From Lachnospiraceae bacterium (GTDB lineage: Bacteria; Bacillota; Clostridia; Lachnospirales; Lachnospiraceae): a DNA stretch of 61,655 nucleotides. The notes beneath the pieces are model-generated. The model ran no database searches. It was not told the DNA's origin and was given only the letters and a program-made list of their open reading frames with translations. Position numbers and translations under genes: made by a program. Shown one piece after another: positions 8,359 through 17,635 of the stretch (position 1 is the stretch's first letter; each line of letters begins with the position of its first letter). The stretch lies in NCBI GenBank assembly GCA_014804645.1, contig JAAUZI010000022.1, positions 1 to 61,655 of the forward strand, given 5' to 3'.

Positions 8359-8442
8359 GAATTTTTGTTCGGAACATGTGTTCTTTTTCTGTATTATACC
8401 GAACATACATTCTTTTGTCAAGCAAAAATCGAACATATTTTC
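8359..8442 (-). promoter_or_regulatory. SOS promoter of the yneA-like gene with four LexA boxes
   Basis: On the minus strand TTGACA (8421-8416) and TATAAT (8398-8393) are 17 nt apart, a perfect consensus promoter. LexA-type GAAC-N4-GTTC boxes occur at 8372-8383 (GAACATGTGTTC, perfect), 8401-8412 (GAACATACATTC, between -35 and -10), 8431-8442 (GAACATATTTTC) and 8359-8370 (GAATTTTTGTTC). A strong promoter under dense operators is what a tightly shut, damage-induced toxic gene needs. Confidence 0.9.
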
Positions 8443-8449
8443 GCAAATT

Positions 8450-8485
8450 AAAAAAGCCCCCTCAATCACTCCGAGGAGGCTGTAG
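8450..8485 (-). terminator. Intrinsic terminator of the amidase gene
   Basis: On the minus strand AGCCTCCTC pairs with GAGGGGGCT and is followed by a TTTTTT run at 8455-8450. It isolates the amidase transcript from the SOS promoter just downstream. Confidence 0.8.
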
Positions 8486-8529
8486 ACGGCTTTTGCAAGG
8501 CTGCAAACAAAAATTTGCTATGTAGTTTA

Positions 8530-9606
8530 CTATAATTCTCCGAAAAGGAACCTGTCCACACCATTGGCAATGCCTATTACCAGCTTGTCCTGATATTCTT
8601 CCGTCGCCATGAGGGCGTCTTCCACCTCATTGGTCATATAGCCCATTTCCACAATCGTTACCGGCACCTGACACCAGTTGATGCCGCTCATCGTATCTGT
8701 CTCCCAGACTTTTCGTTTGTTGCAGCCTGTCGCTGCCACCAACTCATCCAGAACACATTCGGACAGATCCCTGCAGGACTGATAGATTACTCCATTGTAA
8801 GGATTATTCTTTGTCTGGCAGATCGTCATGGCTCCATTGACGGACGAATCTTCCGAACCGTTGGCATGAATGCGGATAAAGGCGTCTGCACCGGCGTCAT
8901 TGGCAACAGCTGCCCTTTCGCTGTTACTGATATCCACGTCATGAGTCTCCCTGACCATGATGACCTGATAGCCTCTGTTTTCCAGCTCGTCCCGCAGTTT
9001 CAGGGACACTGCCAGGTTCAGTTCATATTCGGCCCAGCCGCTGACGCAGCCTGCAGTTCCGCTGGACACCTTGGCTTTCATCTCCGACGCCCCGGGACCG
9101 ACAGGCTCCTTCTCCTTGTTACCCTTGCCCTGATGCCCTGCGTCTATGACTACCAGAAATCCGTTAGGTTCAGCTGCTATATCCAAGCCCTCCTCTGTCC
9201 CGTCCAAGGAAAATTCTGTGGATAGTTCTGTGACTTGTTCTACCTCCTCTGTGGGGACCTCTGCACCCTGCTGCGCAACTGACTCCTGCTGGGGCTTTTC
9301 TTCCGTTTCGGAGGTTTCTGACTCCCCGTAAAGCTCGCTTTCCTGTTCTGTAGGTACTTCTGACGACTCCTCCTCATAAGAATCATGAGAAGATTCATCA
9401 TTAGAGGATTCTGTTTCCTGTCTTGATGAATCTTCCTCTTCAGTGTGCGGAGTTTGGCTCACCTCTTCGATTGGACGTGACTTTATCTCGGCTGCCTCAT
9501 CCGGAGCAGACTGACGCTGACCACAGCCCGCAGTCAGCAATGCCGCCGTCATCACAAAAACAGCTAAAATTTTTCCGCATCTCAGTGTTTTCTCTCCCTT
9601 ATTCAT
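8530..9606 (-). CDS. Lipoprotein N-acetylmuramoyl-L-alanine amidase (Amidase_3)
   Basis: 358 aa. The signal peptide ends in lipobox LTAGC, so the enzyme is membrane-tethered outside the cell. Residues 30-140 are a Ser/Glu/Thr-rich linker. The catalytic domain follows: zinc ligands in VIDAGHQG (His), WAEYELN (Glu) and RIHANGS (His), with the catalytic Glu in VEMGYMTN. It cleaves the bond between muramic acid and L-Ala of peptidoglycan. It sits between the SOS-controlled LysM gene and lexA, divergent from lexA. No LexA box clearly controls it apart from the shared lexA intergenic region. Confidence 0.9.
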   Translation of the reverse strand: MNKGEKTLRCGKILAVFVMTAALLTAGCGQRQSAPDEAAEIKSRPIEEVSQTPHTEEEDSSRQETESSNDESSHDSYEEESSEVPTEQESELYGESETSETEEKPQQESVAQQGAEVPTEEVEQVTELSTEFSLDGTEEGLDIAAEPNGFLVVIDAGHQGKGNKEKEPVGPGASEMKAKVSSGTAGCVSGWAEYELNLAVSLKLRDELENRGYQVIMVRETHDVDISNSERAAVANDAGADAFIRIHANGSEDSSVNGAMTICQTKNNPYNGVIYQSCRDLSECVLDELVAATGCNKRKVWETDTMSGINWCQVPVTIVEMGYMTNEVEDALMATEEYQDKLVIGIANGVDRFLFGEL

Positions 9607-9743
9607 CGATATCCCTGTTTCCTTTCAAATCTGCCAGAGTCTATTTTCCCAAGCTTTTCTCTTCAAGCATACCATCACAGTTCATGAAATGCAAGCCTCT
9701 CTCCTTCTGGGATTGCCTCCGAAGTAACAGACAAGATTCAATC

Positions 9744-9795
9744 GAACATATTTTTGGAATATATGTTTGCTTTTTTGAATCTTCTATGCTATAAT
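9744..9795 (+). promoter_or_regulatory. lexA promoter with LexA boxes
   Basis: TTGCTT (9767-9772) and TATAAT (9790-9795) are 17 nt apart. GAACATATTTTT (9744-9755) and GAATATATGTTT (9757-9768) are imperfect GAAC-N4-GTTC operators; the second overlaps the -35. This fits autorepression of lexA. Confidence 0.8.
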
Positions 9796-9843
9796 TAAAA
9801 AAAGCAACAGCTAACCACAATTGAGAAATGGAGGACCATGCAG

Positions 9844-10461
9844 ATGGGCTATGGTAAGATAACTGTCAAACAGCAGGAAATTTTGGACTATATCAAGGAT
9901 GAGATTTTAAAAAAGGGATATCCGCCCACTGTCAGGGAGATCTGCGAGACGGTGCATTTAAAGTCCACTTCCTCCGTACACTCCCATCTGGAGACTCTGG
10001 AAAAGAACGGTTATATCCGCCGCGACCCCACCAAGCCCAGAGCTATTGAGATCTGTGACGACAGCTTTCAGATGGTGCGCACCGAGATGGTGAGCATTCC
10101 CGTGGTGGGACAGGTGGCGGCAGGCCAGCCGATTCTGGCTCAGGAGAATATCGAAGACTATTTTCCCGTTCCGGCGGATGTGGTGCCCAGAGGAGAATCT
10201 TTTATTTTAAAAGTCAAGGGAGATTCCATGATTAATGCCGGTATTTTCAGCGGGGACCGCATTTTTGTCAACTGCTGCAGCACTGCCTCCAACGGTGATA
10301 TGGTAGTGGCGCTGGTGGAGGATTCCGCCACAGTCAAGACTTTCTACAAGGAAGACGGACATATCCGCCTGCAGCCGGAAAATGATACCATGGAACCGAT
10401 TATCGTTGACGATTGCCAGATTTTGGGAAAAGTGTTTGGCGTTTTTCGTTTTTATCGCTAA
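9844..10461 (+). CDS. lexA: LexA repressor, SOS regulator
   Basis: 205 aa from ATG 9844, which lies 9 nt after GGAGG; the ATG at 9838 is too close to it. The N-terminal winged helix (residues 1-70, [22 protein letters not shown]) binds the operators. The self-cleavage site is the Ala-Gly bond in VGQVAAGQP (about residue 92). The catalytic Ser is in KGDSMINAG (about 127) and Lys in SATVKTF (about 163). RecA-stimulated self-cleavage would induce itself and the yneA-like gene through the boxes described here. Confidence 0.97.
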   Translation: MGYGKITVKQQEILDYIKDEILKKGYPPTVREICETVHLKSTSSVHSHLETLEKNGYIRRDPTKPRAIEICDDSFQMVRTEMVSIPVVGQVAAGQPILAQENIEDYFPVPADVVPRGESFILKVKGDSMINAGIFSGDRIFVNCCSTASNGDMVVALVEDSATVKTFYKEDGHIRLQPENDTMEPIIVDDCQILGKVFGVFRFYR

Positions 10462-10548
10462 TTTTGCATATTCCTCATCTATAGGGACACAATAGAATAT
10501 GGGATTCAGTATCCTGTCGTTGTGACTATATGGAATGGAGGAAATCAT

Positions 10549-10767
10549 ATGGGAAACAAATATTTGGACGGAACGGCCTTAACCATTGCAATCATTGGCG
10601 CCATCAACTGGGCACTGATCGGTCTGCTCCGGTTTGACCTGGTGGCCTTTATCCTTGGTGATATGTCCTGGTTATCCAGAATTGTCTACGTGCTTGTAGG
10701 ACTTTGCGGATTATACCTGGTTACCTTCTATATGCATCTTGGGGACGGCCGCGGAGAAACGTCGTAA
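10549..10767 (+). CDS. DUF378 family small membrane protein
   Basis: 72 aa from ATG 10549 with TGGAGGAAATCAT upstream. Two hydrophobic helices (about 9-31 and 38-62) with GAINWALIGLLRFDLVAF and VYVLVGLCGLY, the conserved core of DUF378 (YuzA-type) proteins. It acts in the membrane; function unknown. It follows lexA by 87 nt with its own binding site and is closed by a strong bidirectional terminator. I see no LexA box of its own. Confidence 0.85.
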   Translation: MGNKYLDGTALTIAIIGAINWALIGLLRFDLVAFILGDMSWLSRIVYVLVGLCGLYLVTFYMHLGDGRGETS

Positions 10768-10790
10768 TTCAGTATTTATGCCCGCAGGGC

Positions 10791-10841
10791 AAAAAAGCAG
10801 TGGCTATTCTTGCGAATTGTAAGAATAGCCACTGTTTTTCT
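10791..10841. terminator. Bidirectional terminator between DUF378 and rsfS genes
   Basis: A 14-bp perfect stem, CAGTGGCTATTCTT with AAGAATAGCCACTG, flanked by an A run on the left and a T run on the right. It ends both converging transcripts. Confidence 0.92.
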
Positions 10842-10844
10842 GTC

Positions 10845-11195
10845 TTATAAGTCTTCCTTTGCTATCTGCCTGCCGTCACACCATATGCGCTCCAGATCAT
10901 ACAGCAGACGGTTTTCCTTGTCAAATACATGCACGATCACGTCACCGAAGTCCAGCAGAATCCAATTGGCGGAATCGTACCCCTCCACCTGCTTTTTAAA
11001 GTGGCCCGCACGGCCGAGCTTTTCCTCCACGTTATCGCTGAGCGCCTGTATCTGGCTGCGGTTGCTGCCGCCGGCAATGATAAAATAATCTGCTATGACG
11101 GAGAGCTCACTGATATCAATGATCTTGATATCCTCCGCCTTCTTATCCTCCAGTGCCTCGATCGCAAGCCTGGCAATTTTCTTGGATGTATCCAT
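10845..11195 (-). CDS. rsfS: Ribosome silencing factor RsfS (Iojap family)
   Basis: 116 aa. RsfS binds ribosomal protein L14 and blocks 30S-50S joining when nutrients fall. The signature stretches DISELSVIADYFIIAGG, GYDSANWILLDFGDVIVHVFD and YDLERIWCD match the family over its full length. It is the last gene of the rplU-to-rsfS run and starts 2 nt after the yqeK stop, the usual Firmicutes order nadD-yqeK-rsfS. Confidence 0.95.
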   Translation of the reverse strand: MDTSKKIARLAIEALEDKKAEDIKIIDISELSVIADYFIIAGGSNRSQIQALSDNVEEKLGRAGHFKKQVEGYDSANWILLDFGDVIVHVFDKENRLLYDLERIWCDGRQIAKEDL

Positions 11196-11196
11196 G

Positions 11197-11826
11197 TTAT
11201 TTTCCTCCGTTTTTGTAGTAATAATAGGTCTCCTGGGTCGTCTGATCTATCACGGAACCACTGCTCTGCAGATAGTTCAGCGTGTCCTCCAAAATCATCA
11301 GCACTGCCCTGTCCAGATCGTCAAACGCCGTCCTGCGTATCTGTTCCAGCCGCGGAGCCTGTCTGCGCCCCGGCTCCATATAGTCAGCCACAAAGATAAT
11401 CTTCTCCAGCAGCGACATGCCCGGACGGCCGGTAGTGTGACTGCGGATGGCGTTTAAAATGTCCTGGTTCGTCACATGATATTTTTTCCCGGCCAGATGG
11501 CTGCCCACCTTGGCGTGGAGCAGGGAAGGTTTTTGACGTTCCTCAGCGCTGATCTGTATATTCTGTTTTTCACAGATGGTCAACAGCTTGTCGTCCGAAA
11601 GACATTTTGCGCAATCGTGGAGCATACCCGCAATCAGCGCGTGATCTATCTTTTCTCCGTGGCAGGCCGCCAGATTGGCCGCTGTGTAGGCCACGCTCAG
11701 AGTGTGTTCGTAGCGCTTGTTGTCCTGAATTTTGGATATTTCTTTTCTTAGTTTGCTCAGTTCATTTGATTTCAATGCCTTGTCCTCCGCATGCCCGGCG
11801 GTAACGGTACATGTCATAAAAATCAT
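11197..11826 (-). CDS. yqeK: YqeK-type HD-domain diadenosine tetraphosphatase
   Basis: HD-domain hydrolase. Metal-binding residues are visible in RYEHTLSVAYTA (His), GMLHDCAK (HD), HAKVGSHLA (His), RSHTTGRPGM (His) and FVADYMEP (Asp). The family splits Ap4A symmetrically to ADP. The ATG at 11826 overlaps the nadD stop (ATGA) but lacks a binding site; a TTG at 11775 follows GGAGGACAAGGCA and is an equally good start, giving about 192 aa. Coupling to nadD, which makes adenylated nucleotides, is a conserved neighbourhood. Confidence 0.9.
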   Translation of the reverse strand: MIFMTCTVTAGHAEDKALKSNELSKLRKEISKIQDNKRYEHTLSVAYTAANLAACHGEKIDHALIAGMLHDCAKCLSDDKLLTICEKQNIQISAEERQKPSLLHAKVGSHLAGKKYHVTNQDILNAIRSHTTGRPGMSLLEKIIFVADYMEPGRRQAPRLEQIRRTAFDDLDRAVLMILEDTLNYLQSSGSVIDQTTQETYYYYKNGGK

Positions 11827-12449
11827 GAATTTTCGTAGTAATGGTTACTCTCAATATATTCTCTCACAGAATCAGGCACCAGATATTGAATACTTCTGCC
11901 CTCTCTGCGACGGCTGCGAATATCTGTGGAGGATATCTCTACATTGGGAAAAGCCGTCAACACGATCTCCGCGCCGTAGGTATCCTTAAGCTCTTTTTGC
12001 TTTTTCTCCAATGTCTCCAGGGGCATGCCGCTGCGGGAGGCCGCCAGCAGAGTACACCGCCGAAAGATCTTTTCCGGATGATACCAGTTCTCTATGGAGA
12101 AAAGACAGTCCGCGCCCACGATAAAATATAGCTGAGCCCCGGGATACATAGTATGCAGGGCCTCCAGCGTCTCATAGGTGTAGGTGTCGCCGCCCCGTCT
12201 TACCTCCAGGTCCAGACAGCGAAAACATGCTCTGTCCGCAACGGCAAGTTCAGTCATGGCCAATCTCTCCGTACCCGGCAGCATTGCACTCCTGTCCTTC
12301 ATATAGGAGTTGCCTGTGGGTATGAAAACCACCCCATCAAGCGTCGCCTCCTCCATGGCCCATTGTCCCAGCAGCAAATGTCCTATATGTATAGGATTAA
12401 ACGTACCTCCCATAATGCCTATTTTTTTCCAGTCTTCTATGTCTGACAT
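11823..12449 (-). CDS. nadD: Nicotinate-nucleotide adenylyltransferase
   Basis: 208 aa from ATG 12449 preceded by GGGAGGGATTGCGGC; the longer frame adds nine residues without support. It joins ATP and nicotinate mononucleotide to form deamido-NAD. The nucleotidyltransferase motif GGTFNPIHIGHLLL and the C-terminal ISSTDIRSRRREG (ISST-type motif) are intact. It lies between yhbY and yqeK in the ribosome and NAD operon. Confidence 0.96.
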   Translation of the reverse strand: MSDIEDWKKIGIMGGTFNPIHIGHLLLGQWAMEEATLDGVVFIPTGNSYMKDRSAMLPGTERLAMTELAVADRACFRCLDLEVRRGGDTYTYETLEALHTMYPGAQLYFIVGADCLFSIENWYHPEKIFRRCTLLAASRSGMPLETLEKKQKELKDTYGAEIVLTAFPNVEISSTDIRSRRREGRSIQYLVPDSVREYIESNHYYENS

Positions 12450-12481
12450 GCCGCAATCCCTCCCATCGCAGCGCAAAATAC

Positions 12482-12769
12482 TCAGGGCAGTTGAATCTTG
12501 GGGTTGTCCCGGTCAGGCTTATACAGCACAATCTTTTTGCCGATTACCTGTACCACCTGAGAATGAGTACGCTCCGCTATCATCTCCGCGATCTCTCTGG
12601 GATCGTCCAGACAGTTTTTCAGCACAGCCACCTTGAGCAGTTCTCTGGTGTTGAAGGCCTCACCGATGGCCTCCGTCACCTGCGGTGTCAGACTGGATTT
12701 GCCCACCTGAAACACAGGGTCCAGACTGCTGGCAAGGCTCTTTAAATACGCTCTCTGTTTACTCGTCAT
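12482..12769 (-). CDS. yhbY: YhbY-family CRM-domain RNA-binding protein
   Basis: 95 aa from ATG 12769 with GGAGAACGG upstream. The CRM fold is shown by LTSKQRAYLKSLA-like start, FQVGKSSLTPQVTEAI (the GxxG-type loop is KSSL here), FNTRELLKVAVL and VVQVIGKKIVLYK. Family members bind pre-50S particles and aid ribosome assembly. It lies downstream of obgE, another large-subunit assembly factor, with structured repeat A in between. Confidence 0.92.
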   Translation of the reverse strand: MTSKQRAYLKSLASSLDPVFQVGKSSLTPQVTEAIGEAFNTRELLKVAVLKNCLDDPREIAEMIAERTHSQVVQVIGKKIVLYKPDRDNPKIQLP

Positions 12770-12789
12770 TATAACCGTTCTCCTATTTT

Positions 12790-12894
12790 GAGTTCCGTAA
12801 CTGCCCAGCCAGCACCATGCCGGCAGAGAAATTTCTGGCCGCTTAACGTCCAGAAATTCTCGCACATTTATGTGCAGCGCTGTCTGGACAGTTA

Positions 12895-12895
<1 letters not shown>
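12790..12895 (-). repeat. Structured intergenic element A
   Basis: Outer arms GTAACTG (12797-12803) and CAGTTAC (12889-12895) are perfectly complementary. Inner arms AGAAATTTCTGG and CCAGAAATTCT pair with one bulge, and GCACATTTATGTGC makes a third hairpin. The 22 bases at 12856-12877 are identical to 26783-26804 in element C. It begins at the obgE stop codon and ends before yhbY. See the finding on covarying elements. Confidence 0.8.
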
Positions 12896-14196
<1,301 letters not shown>

Positions 14197-14213
14197 TTAC
14201 TCCTCTTATAACT

Positions 14214-14248
14214 AAAAGGCTTCAAACAAAAGGATATGTTTGAAGCCT
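14214..14248 (-). terminator. Hairpin terminator between rpmA and obgE
   Basis: A perfect 12-bp stem, AGGCTTCAAACA with TGTTTGAAGCCT (14217-14228 and 14237-14248). On the minus strand it is followed by TTTTAG, a short U tract, so it may only partly stop transcription and set the ratio of L27 to Obg. Confidence 0.7.
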
Positions 14249-14274
14249 CACGTGACTATGTTCGATACTCAGCA

Positions 14275-14559
14275 TTACTGCTCGACAGGATATACAGAAG
14301 CCTGCTTTTTGTCCCTGCCCTTTCTCTCGAATCTCAGAACGCCATCAACCAATGCAAACAATGTGTCATCTCCACCGATACCCACATTGACACCGGGATG
14401 AATCTTGGTACCACGCTGTCTGTACAGAATGTTACCAGCCTTTACGAACTGTCCGTCAGCTCTCTTCGCACCCAGTCTCTTGGCCTCGGAATCTCTGCCG
14501 TTCTTGGTAGAGCCGACACCCTTTTTATGAGCGAAGAATTGAAGGTTCATATTCAACAT
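14275..14559 (-). CDS. rpmA: 50S ribosomal protein L27
   Basis: 94 aa. The N-terminus [14 protein letters not shown] carries the Firmicutes extension: known L27s of this kind are cut after the Phe-Ala region so that the mature His-Lys tail reaches the peptidyl transferase centre. [15 protein letters not shown] and [22 protein letters not shown] are the conserved body. The start has GGAGGTGTAAGTC. The processing protease gene (prp) is directly upstream, 3 nt away. Confidence 0.98.
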   Translation of the reverse strand: MLNMNLQFFAHKKGVGSTKNGRDSEAKRLGAKRADGQFVKAGNILYRQRGTKIHPGVNVGIGGDDTLFALVDGVLRFERKGRDKKQASVYPVEQ

Positions 14560-14562
14560 GAC

Positions 14563-14904
14563 TTACACCTCCTCAAACGTTTCAAACTTTATTGTCAGAT
14601 ACTTTTCTCCATATGTCCTGGCAAGCTGTTGCAGACCAAACACCATGGAATCCATCAGAAAGACGGATTTTTCCTGCAGGTCACTCTCCATAACACACTG
14701 GATAAACCCCGTCTTCTCGTCGGAGGATACCTGCAATGCCTCTCCGGCCAGCTCCTCCAGTGAATTGATCGTGTTGATCACCAGTACAGATATGGATGCA
14801 CACAAAATATCCGGTTTTCCAGGCTTAGCATAGTCTGCATGTCCCATACAGGTAAAACCCATATACCGCTGTGCTTTTGTCCTGCGAATTACTACTGTCG
14901 TCAT
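14563..14904 (-). CDS. prp: Ribosomal-processing cysteine protease Prp
   Basis: 113 aa, YsxB/Prp family. The catalytic dyad is visible: His in MGHADYA (about 21) and Cys in DILCASISVL (about 35). It removes the N-terminal extension of L27, which is present on the neighbouring rpmA product. The order rplU-prp-rpmA is the standard Firmicutes arrangement. Confidence 0.95.
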   Translation of the reverse strand: MTTVVIRRTKAQRYMGFTCMGHADYAKPGKPDILCASISVLVINTINSLEELAGEALQVSSDEKTGFIQCVMESDLQEKSVFLMDSMVFGLQQLARTYGEKYLTIKFETFEEV

Positions 14905-14919
14905 AATCGTCCACTTACA

Positions 14920-15225
14920 TTAAGCGTTAATCTTGTCAATCTTAACCTGAGTGTATGCTTGTCTATGACCGTTTTTCTTGTGGTAACCGGTTTTTCTCTT
15001 GTACTTGTATACAATAACCTTCTTACCTCTACCCTGCTCCATAACGGTAGCTGCTACGGTGGCGTTTGCCACATCCGCACCAACCTTGAGAGTAGTGTCA
15101 CTTACTGCGATTACCTGGTCAAAAGTAACAGTAGCACCAGCCTCTGCATCGAGTTTCTCAACCTTGATTACATCTCCCTCAGAAACTTTGTACTGCTTTC
15201 CACCTGTTGCAATAATTGCGTACAT
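14920..15225 (-). CDS. rplU: 50S ribosomal protein L21
   Basis: 101 aa from ATG 15225 with AGGAGGTGCCTT directly before it; the six upstream residues of the open frame are leader. [18 protein letters not shown] and [21 protein letters not shown] are the conserved ends of bacterial L21. It is the first gene of the rplU-prp-rpmA unit and is preceded by a structured L21 leader. Confidence 0.98.
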   Translation of the reverse strand: MYAIIATGGKQYKVSEGDVIKVEKLDAEAGATVTFDQVIAVSDTTLKVGADVANATVAATVMEQGRGKKVIVYKYKRKTGYHKKNGHRQAYTQVKIDKINA

Positions 15226-15343
15226 AAGGCACCTCCTATTCATGAACTCCAGTATGAAATACTTTTGTTCTTACTCGCTAACTTTGGTGGTGTCATTCAT
15301 CTATCAGAAAATGACACACTTCTACCTAGTTATGCGGCATACT
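15226..15343 (-). ncRNA. L21 leader RNA (ribosomal protein autoregulatory 5' UTR)
   Basis: The predicted transcript starts near 15343. CCAGTATG (5' arm, 15345-15338) pairs with CATACTGG (15256-15249), closing a stem that ends just before the Shine-Dalgarno. An inner stem is GTGTCATT with AATGACAC (about 15289-15319). Position, size and closing stem fit the L21 leader known upstream of rplU in Firmicutes, thought to be bound by L21. The assignment rests on position and pairing only. Confidence 0.75.
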
Positions 15344-15348
15344 GGAAT

Positions 15349-15377
15349 ATGATAGCATGAGGTGCCTTATTTGTCAA
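15349..15377 (-). promoter_or_regulatory. rplU promoter
   Basis: Minus-strand TTGACA (15377-15372) and TATCAT (15354-15349) are 17 nt apart. The spacer carries AAGGCACCTCATG, complementary to the rplU Shine-Dalgarno region, but it lies upstream of the start point and so should not be in the RNA. Confidence 0.85.
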
Positions 15378-15412
15378 GAAAAATCAAGAAAATTTTTGTA
15401 TAAATTGGCAGC

Positions 15413-16039
15413 TTATCTCTTCCTGGCCTCAAAATCTTCAATATACTGAACAATCAGTTTCACTGTGCCCTCCACGCCCAGCACACTGCTGTTGATACAG
15501 AGGTCATAGCTGTCCGCACGGCCCCATTTCTTGGAGGAATAGTAGTTGTAATAGCTCTGACGCTGCTTATCCTTCTTGATAATCATATCTCGGGCCTTGG
15601 TTTCCGGCAGATTGTACTTCTGCATAATCCGCTTTACCTTGGTGTCCTCGTCCCCGTAGATAAACAGGTGGATACAGTTCTCATAGTCCGCCAGAGCATA
15701 ATCCGCGCAGCGGCCCACGATAACACAGCCGCCCTCGTCCGCAATCTTTTTTATGGTGTCAAACTGTGCCAAAAAAACCTTGTGGCTGATGGGCATATCC
15801 ACAAAGGAGGAGGCATTATAGCCAAATGAATAAGTGTCCATCACCAGATTATACAAGAAAGAATTGGTGGGACGCTCGTCATGATTTTGAATCATTTCCT
15901 CGCAGAAACCGCTCTCCTGGGCCGCCCTGCTGAGCAGCTCCTTATCATAACACTTGATACCGAAATATTCCGCTACCTTTTCTCCGATCTCCCGTCCCGC
16001 AGAGCCAAACTGACGCCCAATGGTAATCACAGTATTCAT
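15413..16039 (-). CDS. Cytidylate kinase-like family protein
   Basis: 208 aa from ATG 16039 (MNTVITIGRQFGSAGREIGE) with AAAGAGGG upstream. The P-loop-like GRQFGSAGREIG and later VIVGRCADYAL and RIMQKYNL match the AAA_26 / cytidylate kinase-like family common in Clostridia, distinct from true Cmk. A phosphate transfer to a nucleotide is plausible but the substrate is unknown. It lies just downstream of the RluD gene, in the same direction, with about 100 nt of AT-rich DNA between. Confidence 0.82.
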   Translation of the reverse strand: MNTVITIGRQFGSAGREIGEKVAEYFGIKCYDKELLSRAAQESGFCEEMIQNHDERPTNSFLYNLVMDTYSFGYNASSFVDMPISHKVFLAQFDTIKKIADEGGCVIVGRCADYALADYENCIHLFIYGDEDTKVKRIMQKYNLPETKARDMIIKKDKQRQSYYNYYSSKKWGRADSYDLCINSSVLGVEGTVKLIVQYIEDFEARKR

Positions 16040-16145
16040 ACGCATAACCCTCTTTCCCAATAAAGTATAAATGATGTTCTCATGGCATATACAAAATCAT
16101 TTATCTATATATATTATACATCAAATTTGTACTTAAAACAATAAA

Positions 16146-17060
16146 TTATTGCAAAATATCCAACAAATGTGTGAAATATTCCGGCAGTGGTGCCTCGATC
16201 TCCAAATATTTTCCGGTGGATGGGTGGAGAAAACCGATGGTCATGGCATGAAGAGTCTGTCCCTGCAGGGAAAAAGGACATTTCCGGCCCGTGGCATATA
16301 CCTCGTCCCCCAACAGCGGATGACCGATGCTGGCCATATGCACCCGAATCTGGTGAGTGCGCCCTGTCTCCAGCTCACATTCTATATAAGTGTATTCCCG
16401 AAAGCGCTGCAGCACCCGGTAGTGCGTCACGGCATGCTTGCCGTTTCCCACATTGACAGCCATTTTTTTGCGGTCCGTGGGATGACGGCCTATGGGTCTG
16501 TCCACGGTTCCCTCCTGCTCTGCAATCACTCCATGACAAATGGCCCGGTAGCGCCGGGTGACAGAATGCTCTTTCAGCTGGGCGGCAATACTGTTGTGGG
16601 CCTTGTCATTCTTGCAGACGATCAACGAACCTGTGGTGTCCATGTCAATCCTGTGGACAATGCCGGGACGCAGAACTCCATTAATACCGGAAAGCTCGCT
16701 GCCACAGTGGAACATTATGCCATTGACCAGAGTGCCGCTGTAATGCCCTGCGGCGGGATGAACTACCATTTTCTTGGGTTTGTTCACCACCAGCAGATCC
16801 CGGTCCTCATACAGAATATCCAGCGGAATGTCCTCCGGACATATCTCCGGCTCCTGGGAGTCAGGCAGCGAAAAGCGCACCTCATCGTCTGTCTGCACCG
16901 GATAACTGCTCTTGACAGGCCTGTCATTTACCAGCACATGCTCCTCTCTGATCAGTCTCTGAATATAGCTGCGGGAGAGAGAATCCATCAGCATAGCCAT
17001 ACATCTGTCGATTCTCTCCCCCTCATATTCTTCTGTAATCTGAAAACAAAACTCATCCAT
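16146..17060 (-). CDS. RluA/RluD-family rRNA pseudouridine synthase
   Basis: 304 aa. An N-terminal S4 RNA-binding domain (about 12-75, RIDRCMAMLMDSLSRSYIQRLI) precedes the synthase domain. The catalytic Asp is in HRIDMDTTGSLIV; GRTHQIRVHMASIGHPLLGD is the second family motif. It converts uridines of 23S rRNA to pseudouridine, sites unknown. It is followed downstream by the cytidylate kinase-like gene and preceded by lspA, the usual Firmicutes pair lspA-rluD. Confidence 0.95.
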   Translation of the reverse strand: MDEFCFQITEEYEGERIDRCMAMLMDSLSRSYIQRLIREEHVLVNDRPVKSSYPVQTDDEVRFSLPDSQEPEICPEDIPLDILYEDRDLLVVNKPKKMVVHPAAGHYSGTLVNGIMFHCGSELSGINGVLRPGIVHRIDMDTTGSLIVCKNDKAHNSIAAQLKEHSVTRRYRAICHGVIAEQEGTVDRPIGRHPTDRKKMAVNVGNGKHAVTHYRVLQRFREYTYIECELETGRTHQIRVHMASIGHPLLGDEVYATGRKCPFSLQGQTLHAMTIGFLHPSTGKYLEIEAPLPEYFTHLLDILQ

Positions 17061-17093
17061 AAAGCGCCCCCTGATCCGGACAAAAACGAAATA

Positions 17094-17624
17094 CTACATC
17101 TCACGGTACCGGTTCTGCTTGAAGTTCAAAAATTCCAGATCCTTTTCCTTCAGAACAAACAGGAACATAATAAACAGTCCGATGGTGGCGCAGACCACAT
17201 AGATATCCGCCACATTAAATATGGGATAGTTAATTAGGACAAAGGATATAAAATCCACCACATAATCCAGGTGCAGTCTGTCCAGCATATTTCCCAGTCC
17301 TCCGGAGATAATGAACACCATCATCACATGGATCACCTGAAACTTGCGGGTGATCGGCATTTTCAGCAGGAAAAAGAGCAGCACCAGCATAAAAATAGCT
17401 CCCACAAACAGTATAAATACCTTTTGATTCTGCAGCATGCCAAAGGCCATTCCATGATTCTCCAGATACTGCAGTTCCAGCACTCCGTCAATCAGAGAAT
17501 AGGCGGATCTGCCCTTCAAATGGCTGATGGCGAGTCCCTTGGTAAACTGGTCAAACCATACCAGAAAAATGCCCAGCAGAAAATCAATAAACAACATTAA
17601 CGCTTTCTTTTTGTTCACATTCAT
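17094..17624 (-). CDS. lspA: Lipoprotein signal peptidase (signal peptidase II)
   Basis: 176 aa, four membrane helices. The catalytic Asp pair is in GGLGNMLDRLHLDYVVDF and FNVADIYV. It removes signal peptides from diacylglyceryl-prolipoproteins, for instance the lipoproteins at 1981, 8530 and 22315 in this window. It overlaps nothing and starts 12 nt after the aroB stop, so it is probably co-transcribed with aroB and rluD. Confidence 0.96.
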   Translation of the reverse strand: MNVNKKKALMLFIDFLLGIFLVWFDQFTKGLAISHLKGRSAYSLIDGVLELQYLENHGMAFGMLQNQKVFILFVGAIFMLVLLFFLLKMPITRKFQVIHVMMVFIISGGLGNMLDRLHLDYVVDFISFVLINYPIFNVADIYVVCATIGLFIMFLFVLKEKDLEFLNFKQNRYREM

Positions 17625-17635
17625 ACCCTCGCATA

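Noticed and set aside
15355..15371. Pairing of AAGGCACCTC with the rplU Shine-Dalgarno as an attenuator
   Set aside because: The segment is inside the -35/-10 spacer, so it should not be transcribed from this promoter.
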